A stretch of 8,792 nucleotides of DNA from Clostridiales bacterium (GTDB lineage: Bacteria > Bacillota > Clostridia > Peptostreptococcales > Anaerovoracaceae), in contig WRFF01000068.1 of assembly GCA_009778945.1 (NCBI GenBank), forward strand, positions 1 to 8,792, in the 5' to 3' direction. The position numbers and the translations under genes were made by a program. Below the pieces are notes generated by a model. That model was not told the origin of the DNA. It was given only the letters and a program-made list of their open reading frames with translations, and ran no database searches. Below, piece by piece: positions 1 to 5,404 of the stretch (its first letter is position 1; each line of letters begins with the position of its first letter).

Positions 1-1626
1 CATCTGCGTGAGGATAAACGCGCGGCCTTCGTGCGCCTGCATGATCGCCTGCCGCATGATCTCGCGGGAAAGCCCGTGCACCTTAATGTCCATCTGCAGC
101 GCCGTGACGCCGTCTTTCGTTCCCGCGACCTTAAAGTCCATATCGCCGTAATGGTCTTCAAGCCCCTGAATATCCGTGAGGATCGCGACTTTGCCGGCGG
201 CGTCCGTGATCAGGCCCATCGCAACGCCGGAAACCGGCGCTTTGATCGGAACGCCCGCATCCATCAAGGACATCGTGGAACCGCAGACGGAAGCCTGCGA
301 AGAGGACCCGTTCGAGGAAAGCGTCTCACTCACCACGCGGATCGCGTAGGGGAATTCGTCCTCGCCAGGAAGCACCGGAATCAGCGCGCGCTCCGCGAGC
401 GCTCCGTGGCCGATCTCCCGGCGGCCCGGGCCGCGCATCGGCTTTGTCTCGCCGACGGAATACGGCGGGAAATTGTAATGGTGCATATAGCGCTTCTCGG
501 TCTCGTCCCCGATCCCGTCGATCATCTGCGCCTCGCGCAGCGGCGCGAGCGTCGTCACCGACAGCACCTGCGTCTGACCGCGCTTGAAGAGCCCCGAACC
601 GTGTGCGCGCGGCAGTACGCCCGTTTCGCACCAGATCGGACGGATCTCCGTCGTTTTGCGGCCGTCGGGGCGCACGCCCTCGTCCAGGATCATGCGGCGG
701 AAGCGCTCGTCGAGCAGGTCTTCGTAGATACCCGCCGCCTCGCTCCCATAATGTTCGTAGTCCGCGTATTTTTCAGCGTACGCTTCTTTGGTCTCTTTTT
801 CGATCTCTTTGATAAGCCGGCTCTGCTCCGTGCGGTCAAAATGGTGCAGCGCTTCGTCGAGCTTCGGCGTGGCGTAACCGCGGATATCCGCTTCCAACCC
901 TTCCGGAAGCGCCTCGACCGGCGGTTCGTATTTTTCCAGGCCGATTTCGGCGACGATGCCATCGATGAAATCGACGATCTTCTTGATCTCATCATGCGCC
1001 GCAAACAGCGCTTCGAGCACGAGATCCTCAGGCACTTCGTTTGCGCCCGCCTCGACCATCATAATCGCGTCCCGCGTCCCCGAAACGGTCAGCGCCAGTT
1101 GGCTGGCTTCACGCTGCGCGTGCGTCGGGTTCACGACCGGTTTGCCGTCAATGAGGCCCATAATGACCGAAGCCGTCGGCCCCGCGAACGGGATATCCGA
1201 AATGGACAGCGCGACGGAGGAACCGATCATTGCCGCGACCTCGGGCGCGCAATCCGATTCGATCGACAGCACGGTCGCGACGACCTGCACGTCATTAAAA
1301 AATCTCTTCGGGAAGAGCGGCCGAAGCGGCCGGTCCATCAGGCGCGCAAAAAGTGTCGCCTTTTCGGACGCCCTGCCCTCTCTGCGGAGAAACCCGCCGG
1401 GGATCTTTCCCGCCGCATACATCTTCTCCTCATACTCACAACTGAGCGGGAAGAAATCCTGGTTTTCCCGCGGTTGCTTCGCCATGCACGCCGTTACCGC
1501 TACAATAGTGTCCCCATAGTGGATGACGGCCGCGCCGTTCGCCTGTTCCGAAAATCTGCCGATTTCCACCTGCAGGAGCCTTCCTCCAAGTGATGTCTCA
1601 TACGTCTTGTAATCTGTAAATCTCAT
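1..1626 (-). CDS. pnp: Polyribonucleotide nucleotidyltransferase (PNPase), 3' end outside the window
   Basis: PNPase degrades RNA 3' to 5' with phosphate, releasing nucleoside diphosphates, and works as a trimer in the cytoplasm. The visible 542 codons carry both RNase PH cores. The first has the conserved stretch GKIPGGFLRREGR, with the FLRR loop at about residues 79-82 (E. coli FFRR). The second starts near residue 317 (RPDGR) and includes GSGLFKRGQTQVL and the active site EDHYGDMDFKVAGT. D491, D497 and K499 line up with E. coli D486, D492 and K494, so the enzyme should be active. The KH and S1 RNA-binding domains and the stop codon lie beyond base 1. The ATG at 1624-1626 is chosen because AGGAAGGA (1633-1640) sits about seven bases upstream and the N-terminus MRFTDYKTYE fits the family. 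The gene follows rpsO after 86 bases, the classic rpsO-pnp order. Identity is certain; only the C-terminus is missing. Confidence 0.97.
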   Translation of the reverse strand, partial: MRFTDYKTYETSLGGRLLQVEIGRFSEQANGAAVIHYGDTIVAVTACMAKQPRENQDFFPLSCEYEEKMYAAGKIPGGFLRREGRASEKATLFARLMDRPLRPLFPKRFFNDVQVVATVLSIESDCAPEVAAMIGSSVALSISDIPFAGPTASVIMGLIDGKPVVNPTHAQREASQLALTVSGTRDAIMMVEAGANEVPEDLVLEALFAAHDEIKKIVDFIDGIVAEIGLEKYEPPVEALPEGLEADIRGYATPKLDEALHHFDRTEQSRLIKEIEKETKEAYAEKYADYEHYGSEAAGIYEDLLDERFRRMILDEGVRPDGRKTTEIRPIWCETGVLPRAHGSGLFKRGQTQVLSVTTLAPLREAQMIDGIGDETEKRYMHHYNFPPYSVGETKPMRGPGRREIGHGALAERALIPVLPGEDEFPYAIRVVSETLSSNGSSSQASVCGSTMSLMDAGVPIKAPVSGVAMGLITDAAGKVAILTDIQGLEDHYGDMDFKVAGTKDGVTALQMDIKVHGLSREIMRQAIMQAHEGRAFILTQM

Positions 1627-1674
1627 TTCCTGTCCTTCCTAACCTCTTTTATCCGACTATAACAACCCACAAAG

Positions 1675-1698
1675 AAGAGCGAGGAACACCCCGCTCTC
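1675..1698 (-). terminator. Hairpin between rpsO and pnp, partial terminator or processing site
   Basis: On the minus strand AGAGCGGGG and CCTCGCTCT form a 9-bp stem (one G-U pair) around a TGTT loop, at 1676-1697. A further G-U pair at 1675/1698 can extend it. The stem is followed by CTTTGTGGGTTG, which is U-rich but not a proper U tract. I read it as an attenuating or leaky terminator, or a nuclease processing or 3'-end-stabilising structure. E. coli has both a terminator and an RNase III site in the same place between rpsO and pnp. The stem is seen directly; the role is inferred. Confidence 0.6.
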
Positions 1699-1712
1699 AT
1701 CCGTTTCAAAAT

Positions 1713-1979
1713 TTATTTTCGGAGACCGAGCCGCGCGATCAAGCTTCTGTAGCGCTCGATATCCTTTTCTTTCAGGTAATTCAGCAGATTGCGCCGCTGT
1801 CCGACCATCTTCAGCAGTCCGCGCCGCGAATGGAAATCCTTGTGGTGGACCTTTAGATGTTCGTTCAAGTCGTTGATGCGAAATGTGAGAATCGCCACCT
1901 GTACTTCAGGCGACCCGGTATCGCCGGACTCCCGCTGATACTCCCGGATAATTTCCTGTTTCTTTTCCTGCGTGATCAT
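1713..1979 (-). CDS. rpsO: 30S ribosomal protein S15
   Basis: S15 is a primary binder of 16S rRNA that nucleates the platform of the small subunit. The 88-residue product has the family length and motifs: TGSPEVQVA at residues 21-29, the loop LKVHHKDFHSRRGLL, then VGQRRNLLNYL and the C-terminal YRSLIARLGLRK. The ATG at 1977-1979 is preceded by AAAAGGAGA (1985 to about 1993) at good spacing. A longer in-frame reading reaching base 2474 exists but its extra N-terminus is not S15-like and it would run through the promoter region, so it is rejected. The gene heads the rpsO-pnp operon and follows a roughly 130-base leader that could be an S15 autoregulatory site. TAA stop at 1713-1715. Confidence 0.98.
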   Translation of the reverse strand: MITQEKKQEIIREYQRESGDTGSPEVQVAILTFRINDLNEHLKVHHKDFHSRRGLLKMVGQRRNLLNYLKEKDIERYRSLIARLGLRK

Positions 1980-2109
1980 ATTGTTCTCCTTTTTTCTGTA
2001 AACGCGGACCCGGCTGCGCCGGCCGCTTCGTCTGTTCCTGTTGCCGGGCCCCCGCCGGAGAAGCGAAGAGCGCAGCAAAGGCGCCGTTGCCCCGTGTATG
2101 CAGGACAAC
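1980..2109 (-). promoter_or_regulatory. Structured rpsO leader, possible S15 autoregulatory site
   Basis: From the predicted start site near 2109 to the rpsO ATG there are about 130 untranslated, mostly GC-rich bases. Near the start codon, 2004-2026 folds into GCGG-CCGGC, loop GCA, GCCGG-CCGC, a 9-bp stem with a two-base GU bulge on the minus strand. A second helix, 2024-2029 with 2060-2065 (CGCTTC/GAAGCG), overlaps the first, so the two are alternatives. Known S15 leaders in several phyla fold into competing hairpins, junctions or a pseudoknot near the ribosome binding site. The folds are seen; regulation by S15 is inferred. I could not match it to a specific published S15 leader class. Confidence 0.4.
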
Positions 2110-2115
2110 TTGAAT

Positions 2116-2144
2116 ATTATACTATCGGCGCGGGATGTTTGCAA
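2116..2144 (-). promoter_or_regulatory. Sigma-A promoter for rpsO-pnp
   Basis: Reading the minus strand, -35 is TTGCAA (2144-2139), the spacer is exactly 17 bases (2138-2122), and -10 is a perfect TATAAT (2121-2116). The start site would fall near 2109. The -35 hexamer is the same six base pairs used by the divergent folT promoter, because TTGCAA is its own reverse complement. Confidence 0.75.
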
Positions 2145-2167
2145 GCGCTGCGCAAATATGCTATATT
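2139..2167 (+). promoter_or_regulatory. Sigma-A promoter for the THF riboswitch and folT
   Basis: On the plus strand -35 is TTGCAA (2139-2144), the spacer is exactly 17 bases, and -10 is TATATT (2162-2167). The -10 has an extended TG motif in front of it (TGC at 2159-2161). The start site would be near 2174, about 13 bases before the riboswitch aptamer. An inverted repeat TTTGC (2138-2142) / GCAAA (2152-2156) covers the -35 and the start of the spacer and could be an operator, but it may be chance. Confidence 0.7.
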
Positions 2168-2186
2168 TTCGGAATAAATAACTGAA

Positions 2187-2293
2187 GTAGAGTAGACGCC
2201 GCGCGTCAAGTGCTGCGGGATGGAATGTAGCCCGCAGACGAAAAGCGATAGTACCTCGGGGCTTCGCTTGCGATGCGGCGCCGCGTTCGCTAC
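2187..2293 (+). promoter_or_regulatory. Tetrahydrofolate (THF) riboswitch aptamer, class I
   Basis: The sequence follows the class-I THF aptamer in order and spacing, compared from memory with the Eubacterium siraeum structure sequence. P1 is GUAG (2187-2190) with CUAC (2290-2293). The junction is AGUAGA. P2 is CGCCGC (2197-2202) with GCGGCG (2275-2280). The conserved GCGUCAAGUG follows at 2203-2212. P3 is CUGCGGG (2213-2219) with CCCGCAG (2231-2237), capped by loop AUGGAAUGUAG. The segment after P3 begins ACGAA and carries a 6-bp stem AAGCGA/UCGCUU (2243-2248 with 2264-2269), longer than usual. The last strand is GCGUUCG (2283-2289). The expected loop-junction pseudoknot forms between GAAUG (2223-2227) and CGUUC (2284-2288), using different bases from the reference but still pairing. 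It sits directly upstream of folT, the usual partner. It senses reduced folate and normally lowers importer expression. Confidence 0.93.
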
Positions 2294-2354
2294 GCACATC
2301 AGGAAACTTTTTCCGAAGTGCAAGTGAAACTGCTTTGCATAGGAACGGAAGGAG
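2294..2354 (+). promoter_or_regulatory. Expression platform that can hide the folT ribosome binding site
   Basis: CUUUUUCCG (2307-2315) pairs along all nine bases with CGGAAGGAG (2346-2354), which contains the folT Shine-Dalgarno; two of the pairs are G-U. The enclosed GUGCAA (2318-2323) pairs with UUGCAU (2335-2340), so 2307-2354 is one long imperfect hairpin. A competing hairpin uses GCAC (2294-2297) with GUGC (2318-2321) and GGAAA (2302-2306) with UUUCC (2310-2314); it would free the ribosome binding site. No U tract follows, which argues for translational control rather than termination. The pairings are seen; the direction of the ligand response is inferred. Confidence 0.7.
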
Positions 2355-2361
2355 TTTTTTT

Positions 2362-2955
2362 ATGCCCAAACTTGACAATCCGGAAAGATCATCCGCCCCA
2401 ACCTTACGTGAATTTTTTGCGCCCAACGTCTTTTCCGTCCGTGCGGTCGCCGCGCTGGCCATGCTTTTGGCCATCCGCGCGGTTTTAGGCCTTCCGTTCC
2501 TGACAATTTATATCACACCGGAATTCAAGCTCATCACATTCGCCTACGTGACGGATGCGATGGCGGCGATGTTTTTCGGGCCCATCGCCGGCATGGTGTT
2601 TGCGTTTGCGGGCGACGCGCTGGGGTTTTTTGCGAGCAGCGGTGTCGGCGGCCCTTATTTCCCCGGCTTTGCCTTATCCGAAATGATCACCTGTTTTATC
2701 TTCGCCTGCTTTTTTTACAAACGGCAAATCACTTGGCTGCGCGTCATTATCGCCTGGCTCCTTGATGTTGTGATTGTGCAGATCCTCCTCAATCCATTCT
2801 GGCTGATTCTCATGTACGGAGCGAAGGCCGGAGAGGTTTATGCGGTCTTGCGCGTCGTGAGCAGCCTTGTACAATCCCCCCTTCACATTGCGGTCCTATA
2901 CTTTTTGCTGACCCGTATCCGCCGTCTGGACCGTTATCTGCACCAGCCCGGATAA
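2362..2955 (+). CDS. folT: Folate-family ECF transporter S component
   Basis: This is the membrane subunit that captures folate and joins the shared energy-coupling module (EcfT plus two ATPases, not encoded here) to import it. The 197-residue product has about six hydrophobic segments, near residues 25-48, 57-70, 73-90, 104-120, 126-152 and 168-187. The first holds an AxxxA motif (A33 to A37), the type that contacts EcfT. The signature GGPYFPGF at 96-103, with FFGPIAGMVFAFAGDALG before it, fits the FolT family, and so does NPFWLILMYGAK near 144-155. The ATG at 2362 is chosen because GGAAGGAG lies seven bases upstream; an in-frame start nine codons earlier would lie inside the regulatory hairpin. 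The THF riboswitch just upstream independently supports folate or a close analogue as substrate. It converges on rqcP with 28 bases between stops. Confidence 0.93.
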   Translation: MPKLDNPERSSAPTLREFFAPNVFSVRAVAALAMLLAIRAVLGLPFLTIYITPEFKLITFAYVTDAMAAMFFGPIAGMVFAFAGDALGFFASSGVGGPYFPGFALSEMITCFIFACFFYKRQITWLRVIIAWLLDVVIVQILLNPFWLILMYGAKAGEVYAVLRVVSSLVQSPLHIAVLYFLLTRIRRLDRYLHQPG

Positions 2956-2959
2956 GGAA

Positions 2960-2974
2960 GCGCCGCCCCGGCGC
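2960..2974. terminator. Short GC hairpin between convergent folT and rqcP
   Basis: GCGCC (2960-2964) and GGCGC (2970-2974) pair around a five-base loop in the 28-base gap between the two stop codons. The stem is symmetrical, so it would form in both transcripts. Neither strand has a U tract after it, so it is at best a weak bidirectional terminator or 3'-end barrier. Confidence 0.3.
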
Positions 2975-2983
2975 GAAACCGGC

Positions 2984-3226
2984 TCAGCCGATCACTTCGT
3001 ACAATTCCGCCGCGTCCTCCTTGCGAACGTTTTCCCGGACATCTTTTACGCGCACACGCAAAACGGATCCGCCGAAACGCACCTCAACCACGTCGCCCGG
3101 CGAAACCTCCGCGCCCGCCTTCGCGTCCTTGCCGTTCAGGCTGACGCGCCCGAGATCGCAGGCCTCTTTCGCAACTGTACGCCGTTTGATGATCCGCGCG
3201 GTTTTCAGATATTTGTCGATACGCAA
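2984..3226 (-). CDS. rqcP: S4-domain ribosome quality-control factor RqcP (YabO family)
   Basis: The 80-residue protein is one S4 RNA-binding domain with the N-terminus RIDKYLKTARIIKRRTVAKE and the later RVSLNGKDAKAGAEVSPGD. It closely resembles B. subtilis YabO/RqcP, which binds stalled 50S subunits with RqcH and helps add C-terminal alanine tails. R2 and R15-R16, the RNA-facing basic residues, are present. The start codon is TTG (3224-3226): an in-frame TAA lies just four codons upstream and no ATG or GTG fits. The ribosome binding site is poor, so translation probably depends on coupling to hup, whose stop is 15 bases upstream. Pairing of hup with this gene is common in Firmicutes. TGA stop at 2984-2986. 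Confidence 0.9.
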   Translation of the reverse strand: MRIDKYLKTARIIKRRTVAKEACDLGRVSLNGKDAKAGAEVSPGDVVEVRFGGSVLRVRVKDVRENVRKEDAAELYEVIG

Positions 3227-3241
3227 AACGGCCCGCGCTTA

Positions 3242-3532
3242 TTATTTTTTGGTTTTTTGATTGACCGCGTCCTTAAGCGCCTTGCCGGCCTTGAAGACCG
3301 GCGCCGTCGAAGCCGGGATGTCCGTCAACTGTTCGGGCTTCCGCGGGTTGCGGCCCTTGCGCGCCTTGCGCGCCCGCGTTTCAAAAGTCCCGAACCCGAT
3401 CAACTGCACTTTTTCCCGCTGGATGAGCGCCGTTTCAATCGTACCGATTACCGCGCTGACGGCAGCTTCCGCGTCCTTTTTCGTAAGACCTGTCTTTGAT
3501 GCAACTTCCGCAATCAATTCCTGTTTATTCAC
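3242..3532 (-). CDS. hup: HU-family DNA-binding protein
   Basis: HU is a small dimeric protein that bends and compacts DNA. The 96-residue product has the family layout: helical N-terminus MNKQELIAEVASKTGLTKKDAE, then VQLIGFGTFETRARKARKGRNP, with the DNA-intercalating proline in the RNP turn, and the C-terminal AFKPGKALK-like segment VFKAGKALKDAVN. The start is taken as GTG at 3530-3532, giving the canonical MNKQEL. The ATG five codons upstream overlaps the perfect AGGAGG Shine-Dalgarno (3539-3544), which stands six bases from the GTG, so that ATG is unlikely to be used. The tail ends in KTKK. The gene leads rqcP and probably has its own promoter. Confidence 0.95.
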   Translation of the reverse strand: MNKQELIAEVASKTGLTKKDAEAAVSAVIGTIETALIQREKVQLIGFGTFETRARKARKGRNPRKPEQLTDIPASTAPVFKAGKALKDAVNQKTKK

Positions 3533-3756
3533 AAGCAACCTCCTCATTATAGGTGTAAAAAAATGACTATGGCATCAACGGCGCCGATCCGAAATCAAAT
3601 CGGCGACGTAAGGATTATTCTCGCATTTTCAGAGGCGCAGGTCAAGCGTTCTGCGGATTTTTGTCCGAAATTGACCGCCCAAAAGTTGCGGTCCACGCTT
3701 GTCGAATGAGGATGGCGTTATTTACTGCCTGTTTTCGTCCGGAAAGCAGCGGGGAA
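3533..3756 (-). promoter_or_regulatory. Intergenic region with a candidate hup promoter and leader hairpin
   Basis: These 224 bases hold no convincing gene. On the minus strand TTGACC (3645-3640), a 17-base spacer and GAGAAT (3622-3617) make a moderate sigma-A-like promoter, with a start near 3610. The alternative -10 AATAAT (3619-3614) would need a 20-base spacer. The transcript would begin with a 7-bp hairpin, CGCCGAT/ATCGGCG (3582-3588 with 3599-3605). An imperfect hairpin at 3725-3749 just after the flippase stop lacks a U tract, so I do not call it a terminator. Some read-through from the flippase operon is possible. Confidence 0.4.
3539..3544 (-). promoter_or_regulatory. Ribosome binding site that fixes the hup GTG start
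   Basis: A perfect AGGAGG lies six bases (TTGCTT) before the GTG at 3532-3530. It is also codons two and three after an upstream ATG (3547-3545), which invites a five-residue overcall of the hup N-terminus. Confidence 0.85.
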
Positions 3757-5403
3757 TCAGCGCGGGCGGACGTTGCGGGCGGGCCGGAAACGCCGGTAGA
3801 GGCGGTAGAGCTGTTCGCCTTTGGGAAGCTGCTTCAGCTCCTGCGGCTCGATCGCGCGCGTCGCGAAGAGAAGGATGATGTAGACCAAAGCGGCGACAAG
3901 GATTGCCGCGATTGTGGAGATCGCGTTTCCCATATGCGCCGCGTATCGCAACGGATAGAAAACAGCCGCGGCGACGCCGCCCATGGCGAGCGCCGAAACG
4001 AGCGGGCGCAGGAACGTGAGGCTGAATTCGAAACGTACGCCGGTATAGACCCTCACTGCACGGTAATTCAGAATCGCTGCGACTGCGAATGCGGCAGCCG
4101 TCCCCAGCGCCGCGCCGCGGATATTGAAAGCGGGAATGCTGGTCAGCACATACGTGATGACGAATTTGCAGGCCGCACCGATCAGAATATTGATGAAAGG
4201 AATATTCTGCTTTCCGACGCCCTGCAACACGCCCGCCAGCGCGTCGATCGAGGAGAGGAAGAAGGCGCCGATCGCAAAGATAAAAAGCGTGGACGCCGCG
4301 CCCGCGGCATCCGCCGCCTGCATCGGATAGAGCAGGAGCATCACGGGTTCGGACAGCACCATGAGGCCGACCGCGCAGGGGAGCCCGATAATCATAGAAA
4401 GCCGCAGACCCAGCGTTACATTGTAACTGAAGAACGGCATGTCCTTTGTTTTCCACGCATGCACAACCGTGGGGACCATGCTGATCGCGATTGTCTGTGT
4501 CAGCATCTTGGGAAGATTGGTAATCGGCTGTGCAAAGCCTGTAAGCTGACCGTACATTGTGCGTACCGTCGCGGAATCGAAGCCGGCGGCTGCCAGCCGG
4601 TTTGTGACGATAAGCAAATCTGTAAGAGACATGATCGGTATAACGGCCGCGCCCAGGGTGATCGGAACCGCGATGACCGCAATTTTTTTCATTATCTCTA
4701 TTGTGCTCTCCCGGCGCCGGGGATCGTTTTCCTGCCATACGCCCTCGCGGCGCCTTCGCAAGCCTTCCCTGTTGCGAAATTTGAAATAGACTACAGCCAG
4801 AACGGCGAGGCCGCCCACCGAACCCGCCGCCGCGCCGAAAGTGGCGCCTGCCGCCGCGTACTCCAAACCCATGGAAAGCAGAAAATACGCGAGCGTCAGG
4901 CCGGCGGCTACGCGGCACAATTGCTCGACAATCTGACTGACCGCCGTCGGCTTCATATTTTGCATGCCTTGAAAATACCCGCGAAGAACACCCATAACCG
5001 GCACGAAGATAAGCGCAGGCGCAATTGTCTGCATCGCGTACACCGCGCCGCTCATATCCTGAATATGGCTCGTGATATAATCCGCGCCGAAAAAGAGGGC
5101 TGCGAAGAAAACAATTCCGATAATCAACATTAGCGTTATCGCAACCTTAAGGACGCGGTTCGCGTCGCCGCGGTCATCATCTGCAAGATTTTCCGCGACG
5201 AGGCGGGAAATAGCGATCGGGATACCGGTCGTCGCAATGACGACCAATAGGGAATAGATCGGATAGACCGCATTGTAAAGCCCCATGCCTTCGGCGCCGA
5301 TCAGATTGCCGAGCGGGATACGGAAGAACGCGCCAATGAACTTTACAACGAATCCGCCCGCGGCCAAAATGACCGCGCCGTACAGGAAGGTACGTTTATT
5401 CAT
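3757..5403 (-). CDS. SpoVB/YabM-family membrane flippase, copy B
   Basis: The 548-residue integral membrane protein belongs to the MVF/oligosaccharide-flippase group (SpoVB, YabM, MurJ-like) that moves undecaprenyl-linked sugar precursors across the membrane. About 14 hydrophobic segments are visible. The N-terminal family pattern KFIGAFFRIPLGNLIGAEG keeps K21 and R28. A charged cytoplasmic loop at about 208-240 contains RRRREG and DPRRREST. Later landmarks are YGQLTGFAQPITNLPKML (284-301) and MVPTVVHAWK. Around 259-270 it reads SLTDLLIVTNRL: D262 and R269 are kept, but the proline usual before RL is T267. It ends in a basic tail, RPARNVRPR. The ATG at 5401-5403 follows the upstream copy's TGA by one base and has no clear ribosome binding site, so reinitiation is likely. 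Substrate cannot be assigned; a role in spore cortex or wall synthesis is inference from the family. Confidence 0.9.
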   Translation of the reverse strand: MNKRTFLYGAVILAAGGFVVKFIGAFFRIPLGNLIGAEGMGLYNAVYPIYSLLVVIATTGIPIAISRLVAENLADDDRGDANRVLKVAITLMLIIGIVFFAALFFGADYITSHIQDMSGAVYAMQTIAPALIFVPVMGVLRGYFQGMQNMKPTAVSQIVEQLCRVAAGLTLAYFLLSMGLEYAAAGATFGAAAGSVGGLAVLAVVYFKFRNREGLRRRREGVWQENDPRRRESTIEIMKKIAVIAVPITLGAAVIPIMSLTDLLIVTNRLAAAGFDSATVRTMYGQLTGFAQPITNLPKMLTQTIAISMVPTVVHAWKTKDMPFFSYNVTLGLRLSMIIGLPCAVGLMVLSEPVMLLLYPMQAADAAGAASTLFIFAIGAFFLSSIDALAGVLQGVGKQNIPFINILIGAACKFVITYVLTSIPAFNIRGAALGTAAAFAVAAILNYRAVRVYTGVRFEFSLTFLRPLVSALAMGGVAAAVFYPLRYAAHMGNAISTIAAILVAALVYIILLFATRAIEPQELKQLPKGEQLYRLYRRFRPARNVRPR

Positions 5404-5404
5404 A

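Noticed and set aside
31..1593. Plus-strand open frame of 520 codons
   Set aside because: It lies wholly antisense to pnp, and its product is arginine-rich without any recognisable domain. Long antisense frames are expected opposite GC-rich genes.
1980..2474. N-terminal extension of S15 to 253 residues
   Set aside because: S15 is about 88 residues; the extension would be translated through the divergent promoters and antisense to the riboswitch, and the inner ATG has a strong ribosome binding site.
3546..3551. TATAAT on the minus strand just before hup
   Set aside because: The start would fall within the ribosome binding site, and the nearest -35-like TTGATG (3578-3573) is 21 bases away.
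3654..3667. CGGA...TCCG hairpin as a terminator after the flippases
   Set aside because: Only four base pairs and no U tract on either strand.
3661..5133. Plus-strand open frame of 490 codons
   Set aside because: Antisense to flippase copy B, low-complexity basic composition, no family resemblance; a smaller matching frame appears opposite copy A for the same reason.
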